The translations under genes were made by a program, and so were the position numbers. Source: Aequitasia blattaphilus (GTDB taxonomy: Bacteria > Bacillota > Clostridia > Lachnospirales > Lachnospiraceae). From it: a stretch of 64,000 bases of DNA. The DNA lies in assembly GCF_024721305.1 (NCBI RefSeq), contig NZ_JAMXOD010000013.1, positions 40,798 through 104,797 of the forward strand, read 5' to 3'. The notes beneath the pieces were generated by a model, which saw only the letters and a list, made by a program, of their open reading frames with translations, ran no database searches and was not told where the DNA came from. Each line of letters starts with the position of its first letter. The first letter of the stretch is position 1. Of the stretch, positions 36,376 to 45,112 are shown piece by piece.

Positions 36376-37983
36376 ATGAGAAAAAAAATGAAACTATGGG
36401 CAATTCCATTTATGCTTTTTATGGTATTTGTTTTGCCTGTCACGGCTATGGCTGCAGAGGAGGGAGATGTACCTGTCTCAAATATGTATGCGACTTTTTG
36501 GGCGCTTGTACCGCCTCTTGTTGCGATTATCTTGGCATTGGTAACGAAGGAGGTATACAGCTCCCTGTTTATTGGAATCTTAATTGGAGGAGTTTTTGCC
36601 TCAAACTTTAATTTTGAGCACACAATTAACCATGTTTTTGAACGAGGAATTATCAGTGTAATTTCAGATAGCTATAATGTGGGTATTCTTGTGTTTTTAG
36701 TAATACTTGGAATCATGGTTGCTATGATGAACAAGGCAGGTGGATCTGCAGCTTTTGGAGAATGGGCGAAAATCCATATTAAAAGCCGGGTAGGAGCACA
36801 ACTAGCCACAGTGGTCTTGGGAGTATTGATTTTTATTGATGATTATTTCAATTGTTTGACGGTTGGAAGTGTAATGAGACCGGTAACGGACAGTCATAAT
36901 GTATCCAGAGCAAAACTGGCGTATTTAATTGATGCAACAGCTGCACCGGTTTGTATTATTGCCCCAATTTCTTCCTGGGCGGCCGCAGTAACAGGATTTG
37001 TAGAAGGAGAGGATGGATTTTCTATTTTTATCCGTGCAATACCCTATAACTTTTATGCATTGCTAAGCATTGTTATGATGATTTCTATCACGGTGATGAA
37101 GTTTGATTATGGCCCGATGAAACTCCACGAGAAAAATGCGAAAAATGGAGACTTGTTTACAACTCCAGACAGACCTTATGCAGATGCAAAGGAAGAAGTG
37201 GTTTCTTCCAAAGGGAAGGTAATTGATCTGGTATTTCCTATTATAGTATTGATTGTTGCATGTACAATTGGAATGATTTATACGGGTGGTTTTTTTGAGG
37301 GTGCCGATTTTGTAACAGCATTTTCAAACAGCGATGCCTCTGTTGGTTTGGTATATGGCAGCTTTTTTGGATTTGTTTTTACAATCTTCTTTTACTGGCT
37401 TCGGAAAGTGCTAAAGTTTAGAGAATGTATGGAGTGTATTCCAGACGGATTTAAGGCTATGGTACCTGCAATTCTCATACTGACACTTGCGTGGACACTA
37501 AAGGCAATGACAGATAGTCTTGGTGCGGCAGAGTTCGTAGCAGGAGCTATGGAGAGCAGCGCGGGACATTTGATGAATTTCCTTCCTGCGATTATTTTCT
37601 TGATTGGCTGCTTCTTGGCATTTGCCACGGGAACCTCATGGGGGACTTTTGGAATTTTAATTCCAATCGTTGTTGCAGTATTTTCAGGAAATGATCAAAA
37701 TATGATGATTATTTCGATTTCGGCATGTCTGGCAGGAGCAGTTTGTGGAGATCATTGTTCTCCGATTTCAGATACTACCATTATGGCATCAGCAGGAGCC
37801 CAGAGTAATCACGTAAATCATGTGTCAACTCAGCTTCCTTATGCGATTACAGTTGCGGCTGTTTCGTTTGTAACATATATTGTGGCGGGATTTGTACGAA
37901 GTGCGTTTATTGCATTGCCTGTAGGAATTGTTCTTTTGTTCGCTGTTCTTTTGATTATTCGGAAGAAGACACAGGAAAGCTAA
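36376..37983 (+). CDS. NhaC family Na+/H+ antiporter
   Basis: About 535 residues with ten or more transmembrane helices. Family motifs include IFIDDYFNCLTVGSVMRPVTD and the later GDHCSPISDTTIMASAGA. Members exchange Na+ for protons or carboxylates such as malate/lactate; the exact substrate is open. The N-terminus looks like a cleavable signal peptide (hydrophobic core then AMA-AEEG), which is uncommon for antiporters outside Clostridia. The open frame begins at a TTG (36358), but AAGGG at 36362-36366 suits the ATG at 36376. Confidence 0.9.
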   Translation: MRKKMKLWAIPFMLFMVFVLPVTAMAAEEGDVPVSNMYATFWALVPPLVAIILALVTKEVYSSLFIGILIGGVFASNFNFEHTINHVFERGIISVISDSYNVGILVFLVILGIMVAMMNKAGGSAAFGEWAKIHIKSRVGAQLATVVLGVLIFIDDYFNCLTVGSVMRPVTDSHNVSRAKLAYLIDATAAPVCIIAPISSWAAAVTGFVEGEDGFSIFIRAIPYNFYALLSIVMMISITVMKFDYGPMKLHEKNAKNGDLFTTPDRPYADAKEEVVSSKGKVIDLVFPIIVLIVACTIGMIYTGGFFEGADFVTAFSNSDASVGLVYGSFFGFVFTIFFYWLRKVLKFRECMECIPDGFKAMVPAILILTLAWTLKAMTDSLGAAEFVAGAMESSAGHLMNFLPAIIFLIGCFLAFATGTSWGTFGILIPIVVAVFSGNDQNMMIISISACLAGAVCGDHCSPISDTTIMASAGAQSNHVNHVSTQLPYAITVAAVSFVTYIVAGFVRSAFIALPVGIVLLFAVLLIIRKKTQES

Positions 37984-37995
37984 ATTGAGAAAATG

Positions 37996-38029
37996 GGAGG
38001 TAAAGACATTGGTCTTTATCTCCTTTTTT
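37996..38029 (+). terminator. Terminator of the NhaC antiporter gene
   Basis: GGAGGTAAAGAC (37996-38007) and GTCTTTATCTCC (38012-38023) form a 12-bp stem with an ATTG loop and six T residues after it. Confidence 0.88.
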
Positions 38030-38030
38030 G

Positions 38031-38039
38031 TGCTATAAT
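38031..38039 (+). promoter_or_regulatory. Extended -10 promoter of the M16 peptidase gene
   Basis: TGCTATAAT is a TGn extended -10 with a perfect TATAAT (38034-38039), 30 bases before the start codon. No strong -35 box is seen. Confidence 0.55.
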
Positions 38040-38068
38040 ACCATATATACAAAAAGGAGGAAGATGGT

Positions 38069-40990
38069 ATGGTATTGGAGAAGATAGAAGCATACGAATT
38101 ATTACAGGAAAAAGAAATCAAGGGCATCGCTTCAACAGGTTATGTTTTCAGACATAAAAAGAGTGGTGCTCGTGTTTTGTATATAGAGAACAATGACAGC
38201 AATAAAGTGTTCACAATTGGATTCCGAACACCCCCTAAGGACAGCACAGGCCTGCCCCATATTTTGGAGCATTCTGTTCTTTGTGGATCCAAGAAATATC
38301 CGGCGAAAGACCCTTTTGTGGAATTGGTGAAAGGTTCTCTGAATACCTTCCTAAACGCAATGACATATCCGGATAAAACGGTGTATCCTGTTGCGAGTCA
38401 AAATGACAAGGATTTCCAGAATTTGATGAATGTATATCTGGATGCAGTTTTTTATCCTAAAATCTATGAGCGGGAGGAGATATTCAGACAAGAGGGATGG
38501 AGCTATAAGCTGGAAAAGGAAGAGGATGCGCTTCAATATAATGGAGTAGTATATAACGAAATGAAGGGAGCGTTTTCGTCACCAGAGGGAGTGCTGGACC
38601 GCAGAATTGTCAATGCATTGTTTCCGGACACAACCTACGCCAACGAATCGGGAGGAGATCCAGAGGAAATCCCAAATCTGACGTATGAAGAATTTCTGGA
38701 TTTCCACAGAGCCTATTACCATCCCTCGAATAGTTATATCTATTTGTATGGGGATTTGGATATTGAAGAAAAGCTGAAATTTATTGATGAAGAATACTTA
38801 AATGATTTTGAATATAAGAAAATTGATTCAGAAATACAGATGCAGGAACCTTTTAAGGAAATACAGGACAAAGAATTTCCTTATTCGATTTCACAAGAGG
38901 AATCAATGAAGGACAACACTTATCTGTCTTACAATAGAGTTGTGGGAACGAATTTGGATAAAGAGCTGTATCTGGCATTTCAGGTGCTGGATTATGTACT
39001 TCTTTCCTCGCCGGGAGCGATTCTCAAGAAAAATCTTATTGAGGCTGGAATAGGAAAGGATATTTTAGGCGGATATGACAATGGGGTACTGCAGCCCTTC
39101 TTTTCTGTTGTGGCCAAAGGAGCTAATAAAGAAGACGAGAAGAGATTTTTAGAGGTTATTGAGAATACGCTGGCAGAGTTGGTAGAAAACAAAATTGAGT
39201 TGAAAGCCCTGGAGGCAGGAATCAATTATCAGGAATTCCAATATCGGGAAGCCGATTTTGGCGGATATCCGAAAGGACTCATCTATGGACTGGAGGTTTT
39301 TGATAGCTGGCTTTATGATGATCAGTCCGTATTTACACATTTGGATGCCCTTGACACTTTTGCTTTTTTGAGAGAAAAAATAGGTACGGATTATTATGAA
39401 AACCTGATTCAGAAGTATCTCATTGATAACACTCATGGAGTAAATGTAAGAGTGATCCCAGAGCAGGGAAGGACAACAATCTTAGAAAAAGAGCTGGAAG
39501 AGAGTCTGAGACTATATAAAGAAAGCCTTGGAAAAGAAGAGCTGGAAGAGCTGGTGCTAAAGACAAAAAGATTAGAAGAGTATCAAAATGAAGAAGAAGC
39601 CTTAGAAGATATAGAAAAAATTCCACTTCTCAAAAGAGAAGATTTGACGAAAAAGCCTCAGCTAATTGCGAATGAAAAGATGGAGCTTAATGGAGTTCCC
39701 CTTTTGTTTCACGAAATCAATACAAACGGAATTGGTTACTTGAATTTTATTTTTGATACGAATGGAATTGGGGAAGAGGATTTGCCATATCTTGGTTTGC
39801 TTCAGGGAATTTTAGGACTTGTTGATACGAAAAATTATACTTATGGAGAGTTATCCAATGAAATTAACGTTCATACAGGAGGGGTAGGGACTCATTTAGA
39901 TACCTATGTCAATGTGAATGATCCAGTCAATAGTGGATTTAAAGCTACCTTTGAGGTGAAAACAAAGGCTCTTTATGATAAATTGGAGGTCTCTTTCGAT
40001 ATGGTGAAGGAGATTCTGCTCCATTCGAATCTGGAAGATGAAAAGCGGATTAAAGAGATTATCTCCATGTCCACATCAAGACTTTTGATGAAGTTTCAAC
40101 AGGCGGGACATTCCACAGCGGTTTCCAGAGCTTCTTCGTATTCGTCTGTAATAGGTAAATATAAAGAATTAACTTCTGGAATCGATTATTATCAATTCCT
40201 GGCAGCGTTATTAGAGGATTATGATAATCGGAAAGAGGAGATGGTTTCGAAGCTCAGGAAAATATTAGTACACGTTTTCCGAAAAGAAAATCTATTAATC
40301 AGCTTCACAGCAGAACGGGAAGGCTTGGAAGGGATTCATAAAAAGCTGCCTGAATTTACAGATCTTCTTTTTGTTGATGAAAGAAAGATGGAAGCTTTTC
40401 AGCCTGTATTGGAAAAGAAAAATGAAGGCTTTAAATCTGCGACCAAAGTACAGTATGCTGCACAATGTGGGAATTTTATGAAGGTGGGAGAGAGCTATAA
40501 AGGTACTTTACAGATATTAAAAGTGATACTTGGCTATGATTATTTGTGGCAAAATATCCGTGTGAAAGGCGGTGCCTACGGTGCAATGTGTGGATTCAAC
40601 CGAATTGGGGAGGGATTTTTAACCTCATACCGTGATCCGAATCTGAAAGAGACCTATGAAGTTTATCAAAATACGGTAGATTATATCAAGAATTTTCAAG
40701 CTTCAGACAGAGAGCTAACGAAGTATATCATTGGTACAATGAGTAATCTGGATCAGCCTATGACACCAGCTACCAAAGGGGAGCGCTCCAAGAACCTTTA
40801 CTTATCAAATATCAGCTATGAGATGCTTGTAAAGGAAAGAGAAGATGTGTTAGGCGCTACGGTGGAAGAAATACGGGAACTGTATAAAGTTGTAGAAGCG
40901 GTGTTGGCGGCAAAACAGATTTGCTGTATTGGAAGTGAAGAGAAGATTACTGAAAACAAAGAGTTGTTTAATGAAGTAAAGGGATTTTAG
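38069..40990 (+). CDS. M16 family zinc metallopeptidase (PreP/insulinase-like)
   Basis: 973 residues, the length of presequence-protease-type M16C enzymes. The inverted zinc motif HxxEH appears in HILEHSVLCGS near residue 70, with the downstream Glu region EMKGAFSSPEGVLD. Two M16 halves are joined by a Glu/Lys-rich hinge (about residues 460-530) and the second half keeps RVKGGAYGAM. No signal peptide is seen, so it acts in the cytosol on peptides. GGAGGAAG precedes the ATG. Confidence 0.94.
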   Translation: MVLEKIEAYELLQEKEIKGIASTGYVFRHKKSGARVLYIENNDSNKVFTIGFRTPPKDSTGLPHILEHSVLCGSKKYPAKDPFVELVKGSLNTFLNAMTYPDKTVYPVASQNDKDFQNLMNVYLDAVFYPKIYEREEIFRQEGWSYKLEKEEDALQYNGVVYNEMKGAFSSPEGVLDRRIVNALFPDTTYANESGGDPEEIPNLTYEEFLDFHRAYYHPSNSYIYLYGDLDIEEKLKFIDEEYLNDFEYKKIDSEIQMQEPFKEIQDKEFPYSISQEESMKDNTYLSYNRVVGTNLDKELYLAFQVLDYVLLSSPGAILKKNLIEAGIGKDILGGYDNGVLQPFFSVVAKGANKEDEKRFLEVIENTLAELVENKIELKALEAGINYQEFQYREADFGGYPKGLIYGLEVFDSWLYDDQSVFTHLDALDTFAFLREKIGTDYYENLIQKYLIDNTHGVNVRVIPEQGRTTILEKELEESLRLYKESLGKEELEELVLKTKRLEEYQNEEEALEDIEKIPLLKREDLTKKPQLIANEKMELNGVPLLFHEINTNGIGYLNFIFDTNGIGEEDLPYLGLLQGILGLVDTKNYTYGELSNEINVHTGGVGTHLDTYVNVNDPVNSGFKATFEVKTKALYDKLEVSFDMVKEILLHSNLEDEKRIKEIISMSTSRLLMKFQQAGHSTAVSRASSYSSVIGKYKELTSGIDYYQFLAALLEDYDNRKEEMVSKLRKILVHVFRKENLLISFTAEREGLEGIHKKLPEFTDLLFVDERKMEAFQPVLEKKNEGFKSATKVQYAAQCGNFMKVGESYKGTLQILKVILGYDYLWQNIRVKGGAYGAMCGFNRIGEGFLTSYRDPNLKETYEVYQNTVDYIKNFQASDRELTKYIIGTMSNLDQPMTPATKGERSKNLYLSNISYEMLVKEREDVLGATVEEIRELYKVVEAVLAAKQICCIGSEEKITENKELFNEVKGF

Positions 40991-40998
40991 GAGGAAAT

Positions 40999-41895
40999 AT
41001 GTCGGAAAATAAAAAGTCAGGTTTTGTAACGCTAATTGGTAGACCTAATGTGGGGAAATCAACTCTTATGAACTATTTAATTGGTCAAAAAATTGCAATT
41101 ACATCAAATAAGCCACAGACCACCAGAAATAGAATACAAGCAGTTTTAACCAGAGAAGAAGGGCAAATCATTTTTTTGGACACTCCAGGAATACATAAGG
41201 CCAAGAATCGTCTGGGGGACTACATGGTGAAAACGGCTACTGGAACCATTCAGGATGTGGATGTTGTTCTGTTTTTAGTAGAGCCAACCACTTTTATTGG
41301 AAAAGGTGAGCAATTTATAATAGAGCAATTAAAGAAAACGAAGGAGCCTGTCTTTTTGATTATTAATAAGGTGGATTCTGTACAAAAAGAAGAAGTATTA
41401 AAATCCATTGATGCATACAAAGATTTGTATGATTTTGCAGAGATTATTCCAGTATCTGCACGAAACGGAGATAATATAGATGCGTTGATAACGGAGATAT
41501 ACCGTTATCTGCCAGAGGGTCCTATGTTCTACGAAGAGGATACGTTGACAGATCAGCCAATGAAACAGATCGTAGCAGAAATTATTAGAGAGAAGGCCCT
41601 TCATAGTCTGAATGAAGAAATCCCTCATGGAATCGCGGTTGCCATTGAAAGTATGAAGAAGAAGGGAAAGATTTATCATATTGAGGCGACAATTATTGCG
41701 GAAAAGGAGTCACATAAAGGAATTATTATTGGAAAGCAAGGGGTAATGCTTAAGAAAATCGGAAGTACAGCAAGGTATGAGTTGGAACAACTTCTTGGGT
41801 ATCAGGTAAACCTAAAGCTTTGGGTAAAGATAAAGAAGGACTGGAGAGACAGTGAGTTTCTTTTGAAGAATTTTGGATATCAGAAAGAAGAGTAA
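40999..41895 (+). CDS. era: GTPase Era
   Basis: Binds the 3' end of 16S rRNA during 30S maturation. The 298 residues show G1 GRPNVGKST, G2 TTRNRIQAV region, G3 DTPGIH, G4 NKVD, and a C-terminal KH domain with GIIIGKQGVMLKKIG. AGGAGG precedes the ATG. It is followed after two bases by recO, the normal Firmicutes order. Confidence 0.97.
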   Translation: MSENKKSGFVTLIGRPNVGKSTLMNYLIGQKIAITSNKPQTTRNRIQAVLTREEGQIIFLDTPGIHKAKNRLGDYMVKTATGTIQDVDVVLFLVEPTTFIGKGEQFIIEQLKKTKEPVFLIINKVDSVQKEEVLKSIDAYKDLYDFAEIIPVSARNGDNIDALITEIYRYLPEGPMFYEEDTLTDQPMKQIVAEIIREKALHSLNEEIPHGIAVAIESMKKKGKIYHIEATIIAEKESHKGIIIGKQGVMLKKIGSTARYELEQLLGYQVNLKLWVKIKKDWRDSEFLLKNFGYQKEE

Positions 41896-41897
41896 AG

Positions 41898-42641
41898 ATG
41901 AATCAAATCAGCGTTACAGGAATGGTGATTTACAATGCTCCTGCGGGAGAATACGACAGGCGGGTTGTTCTTTTGACAAAAGAAAGAGGAAAGATAACGG
42001 CTTTTGCAAGAGGGGCAAGAAAGCCAAACAGTTCGTTGATTGCAGCCACTACTCCCTTTGTATTTGGAGAGTTTGTTCTATATGAAGGGAGAACCTCTTA
42101 TACTTTAAATTCGGCTAAGCCAGGAAATTACTTTGAATCCCTGAGGCATGATCTGGAAGGGGCATATTATGGGATTTATTTTCTGGATTTAATTCATTAT
42201 TATGCCCGGGAGGGCACGAATGAATCGGAAAGCCTTAAGCTGATTTATCAAACGTTAAGAGCCCTGGAAAGTGACAAAATTCCAAATCCATTAATACGCA
42301 GAGTTTTTGAGTTGAAGCTTATCACGATTAATGGAGAAGGTCCTCAAGTATTTCAGTGCCAGTCTTGTGGATCAAGAGAATATGAAGATGTTTACTTTAG
42401 TGTGGATAAAGGTGGGCTGTTATTAGGTGCGTGCAAGGGTGATGATCCATCAGCTCTTCGAATCGGTCAGTCCACGTTATACGCCCTTCAGTATATTGTT
42501 AGCTCCTCAGTGGAAAAGCTGTATAGCTTTGTGGTAAAAGAAGAGGTGCAAAGAGAATTGGACGCTCTTTTGGAGGCATATTTAGAAAAGTATTTAGATA
42601 AAAATTTTCGTTCCAGAGAAATTTTAGAGAGTTTATCGTAA
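41898..42641 (+). CDS. recO: DNA repair protein RecO
   Basis: RecFOR-pathway mediator of RecA loading. The 247 residues have an N-terminal OB fold (VTGMVIYNAPAGEYDRRVVLLTKERGKITAFARGAR) and a zinc site (CQSCG ... GAC). The coding end forms the left arm of the terminator hairpin. Confidence 0.95.
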   Translation: MNQISVTGMVIYNAPAGEYDRRVVLLTKERGKITAFARGARKPNSSLIAATTPFVFGEFVLYEGRTSYTLNSAKPGNYFESLRHDLEGAYYGIYFLDLIHYYAREGTNESESLKLIYQTLRALESDKIPNPLIRRVFELKLITINGEGPQVFQCQSCGSREYEDVYFSVDKGGLLLGACKGDDPSALRIGQSTLYALQYIVSSSVEKLYSFVVKEEVQRELDALLEAYLEKYLDKNFRSREILESLS

Positions 42642-42674
42642 ATGGTTGTACTATTTTTCGATAAACTCTTTTTT
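42628..42674 (+). terminator. Terminator overlapping the end of recO
   Basis: AGAGTTTATCG (42628-42638) and CGATAAACTCT (42659-42669) form a perfect 11-bp stem followed by five T residues. The left arm lies inside the last recO codons. Confidence 0.85.
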
Positions 42675-42677
42675 GTC

Positions 42678-42706
42678 TTGCATAATTCTTGGTTATATTT
42701 TACAAT
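42678..42706 (+). promoter_or_regulatory. Promoter of the hydrogenase operon
   Basis: TTGCAT (42678-42683) and TACAAT (42701-42706) are 17 bases apart, about 50 bases before the hydC start. Confidence 0.65.
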
Positions 42707-42755
42707 GATATAGATAAAAAATTAACAAACCATGTGTAATTTAGGAGGAAATGAT

Positions 42756-43232
42756 ATGTTGGACCAGTCTTACTATGAAAAGGCAGATCAAATTATTGGT
42801 AATTATGGCAGACAACAGAGTGCTCTAATTCCGATTATTCAAGAGATTCAAAATGAATATCGCTATTTGCCCCCGGAACTACTGACTTACGTTGCCAAGG
42901 AGCTTAAGATTAATGAGGCTAAAGCGTACAGTGTGGCTACATTTTATGAAAACTTTTCTTTTGACCCGAAAGGAAAATACATTATTAAGGTTTGCGATGG
43001 TACCGCCTGTCACGTGCGTAAATCCATACCAATTCTGGATTTTCTATACAAGGAACTAAATCTGTCGAAAGAAAAGAACACTTCGGATGATATGCTTTTT
43101 ACTGTTGAGACGGTTTCCTGTCTTGGAGCCTGTGGTCTTGCACCGGTGCTTACGGTAAATGACAAGGTTTATCCGGCAATGAATCCGGAAAAAGCGGGAG
43201 AGTTATTAAAGGAACTGAGAGGAGAAGCGTGA
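42756..43232 (+). CDS. hydC: NADH-dependent hydrogenase subunit HydC (NuoE-like)
   Basis: Thioredoxin-like [2Fe-2S] subunit of about 158 residues. The four cysteine ligands are in CDGTACHV and CLGACGLAP. The frame is open from 42732, but AGGAGG (42743-42748) sets the start at 42756. It overlaps hydB (GTGATG at 43229-43234), so the subunits are translationally coupled. With hydB and hydA it forms the trimeric electron-bifurcating [FeFe] hydrogenase; the same subunit also occurs in other NADH-linked complexes. Confidence 0.93.
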   Translation: MLDQSYYEKADQIIGNYGRQQSALIPIIQEIQNEYRYLPPELLTYVAKELKINEAKAYSVATFYENFSFDPKGKYIIKVCDGTACHVRKSIPILDFLYKELNLSKEKNTSDDMLFTVETVSCLGACGLAPVLTVNDKVYPAMNPEKAGELLKELRGEA

Positions 43233-45100
43233 TGGTCTTAAAAAGCAGAGAAGATTTAAAACAGATAAGAGTGGAAAGCCAGAATAAGATGGCGGTTGAT
43301 GATTGCCGTATTTTGATTTGTGCAGGTACAGGCTGTCTTGCAGGAGGATCTCAGGAAATTTACAATCGTTTTGAAGAATTAACGAAAGATATTGATAGTG
43401 TGTCCTGCGAATTTGGAAGAGAAATTGCTCATGTAGGGGTGAAGAAAAGTGGCTGTCATGGGTTTTGCGAAATGGGGCCTTTGGTACGTATTGAGCCAAT
43501 GAATTATCTTTATATAAAAGTAAAACCAGAAGATTGTGAAGAAATTTTCAATGAAACCATTCTTAAAGGGAAGCCTGTTGAGAGACTTTTATATGAAGTA
43601 GATGGAAAACGATACGAAAGTCAAGAGGAGATTCCATTTTATGCAAAGCAAACCAGATTGGTTCTAAAGAATTGCGGACATATTGATGCGGAAAATATTG
43701 AAGAGTACTTAGCCTTTGGAGGGTATTCCGCTCTTGAGAAGGTCCTTTTTGATATGAAGCCGAGTGAGGTTGTGAATGAGATAGAAGAATCGAACCTGCG
43801 AGGCAGAGGAGGCGGTGGCTTCCAAACAGGGTATAAATGGAGACAAGTTGCAAAACAACCAGAAAAAATCCGCTACGTGGTCTGTAATGGAGATGAGGGA
43901 GATCCGGGTGCTTTTATGGACCGAAGTATTATGGAAGGTGACCCTCACAAGATGATTGAAGGTATGATGGTGGCTGCCTATGCAACAGGAGCTCAGGAAG
44001 GCTATGTTTATGTACGCGCAGAGTATCCTCTTGCAATCAGCAGATTAAAAGGGGCAATTGAACAAGCAGAGGCTTATCAGCTTTTGGGAGATAATATATT
44101 AGGAACGGATTTTTCCTTCAAACTACATATCAATAAAGGAGCAGGAGCTTTTGTCTGTGGCGAAGGAAGTGCTCTGACAGCGTCTATTGAGGGGGAACGT
44201 GGTATGCCAAGAACGAAACCCCCAAGAACGGTAGAACAGGGGCTTTTTGGAAAACCTACGGTTTTGAACAACGTTGAAACATATGCTAACGTGCCTATGA
44301 TTATTGAAAATGGATCAAAATGGTACTTGGGAATTGGGACGGAAGGAAGCCCTGGAACGAAAGCCTTTGCATTAACAGGAAGTGTAAATAATACTGGACT
44401 GATTGAAGTGCCTATGGGAACGACGCTAGGGGAAGTTATCTTCTCGATTGGCGGTGGCGTAAAAAATGATGCAAAGTTTAAAGCAGTACAAATTGGTGGA
44501 CCATCAGGCGGCTGTTTGGTGGATACGGATTTGGAATTGCCTCTTGATTTTGATTCATTAAAGAAAAGAGGAGCTATGATTGGCTCCGGTGGGTTGGTTG
44601 TAATGGATGAAAACACTTGTATGGTTGAAGTGGCAAGATTCTTTATGAACTTTACCCAAAATGAAAGCTGTGGAAAGTGTGTGCCTTGCCGTGAAGGAAC
44701 CTACAGGATGCTGGAGATTTTAGAGCGTATTGTAAACGGAGAAGGAAAACTGGAAGATTTGGATATGTTGGAAGAATTAGGACAAGCAATCACGGATACA
44801 GCTCTTTGTGGTCTTGGAAAGAGTGCCGCTCTTCCTGTTCTTAGTACGTTGAAAACATTTAGAGATGAGTATGAGGAGCATATTAACAAGCGGTGTCCTG
44901 CCGGAAGTTGTGAGAAATTGCGCAGCTATGTGATTGATCCGGAAGCCTGTAAGGGATGTTCGAAATGTGCGAGAAACTGTCCTGTGGAGGCGATAGAGGG
45001 TGTGATTAAAAGCCCTTATGTTATTAATCAGGAAAAATGTATTAAATGTGGTGCTTGTATTGATAGTTGTCCTTTCAAAGCAATCGCAATCGCAAACTAG
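43229..45100 (+). CDS. hydB: NADH-dependent hydrogenase subunit HydB (NuoF-like, flavin site)
   Basis: FMN- and NAD(H)-binding subunit where bifurcation takes place in this complex family. The 623 residues have an N-terminal thioredoxin-like [2Fe-2S] domain, the NADH/FMN-binding core (GRGGGGFQTGYKW, CNGDEGDPGAFMDR), a 4Fe-4S motif ESCGKCVPCREG and a C-terminal pair of 4Fe-4S motifs (CKGCSKCARNCP, CIKCGACIDSCP). The start is GTG 43229 or ATG 43232. Family knowledge: oxidises NADH and reduced ferredoxin together to make H2, or the reverse. Confidence 0.94.
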   Translation: MMVLKSREDLKQIRVESQNKMAVDDCRILICAGTGCLAGGSQEIYNRFEELTKDIDSVSCEFGREIAHVGVKKSGCHGFCEMGPLVRIEPMNYLYIKVKPEDCEEIFNETILKGKPVERLLYEVDGKRYESQEEIPFYAKQTRLVLKNCGHIDAENIEEYLAFGGYSALEKVLFDMKPSEVVNEIEESNLRGRGGGGFQTGYKWRQVAKQPEKIRYVVCNGDEGDPGAFMDRSIMEGDPHKMIEGMMVAAYATGAQEGYVYVRAEYPLAISRLKGAIEQAEAYQLLGDNILGTDFSFKLHINKGAGAFVCGEGSALTASIEGERGMPRTKPPRTVEQGLFGKPTVLNNVETYANVPMIIENGSKWYLGIGTEGSPGTKAFALTGSVNNTGLIEVPMGTTLGEVIFSIGGGVKNDAKFKAVQIGGPSGGCLVDTDLELPLDFDSLKKRGAMIGSGGLVVMDENTCMVEVARFFMNFTQNESCGKCVPCREGTYRMLEILERIVNGEGKLEDLDMLEELGQAITDTALCGLGKSAALPVLSTLKTFRDEYEEHINKRCPAGSCEKLRSYVIDPEACKGCSKCARNCPVEAIEGVIKSPYVINQEKCIKCGACIDSCPFKAIAIAN

Positions 45101-45112
45101 GAGGTTAAGAAA

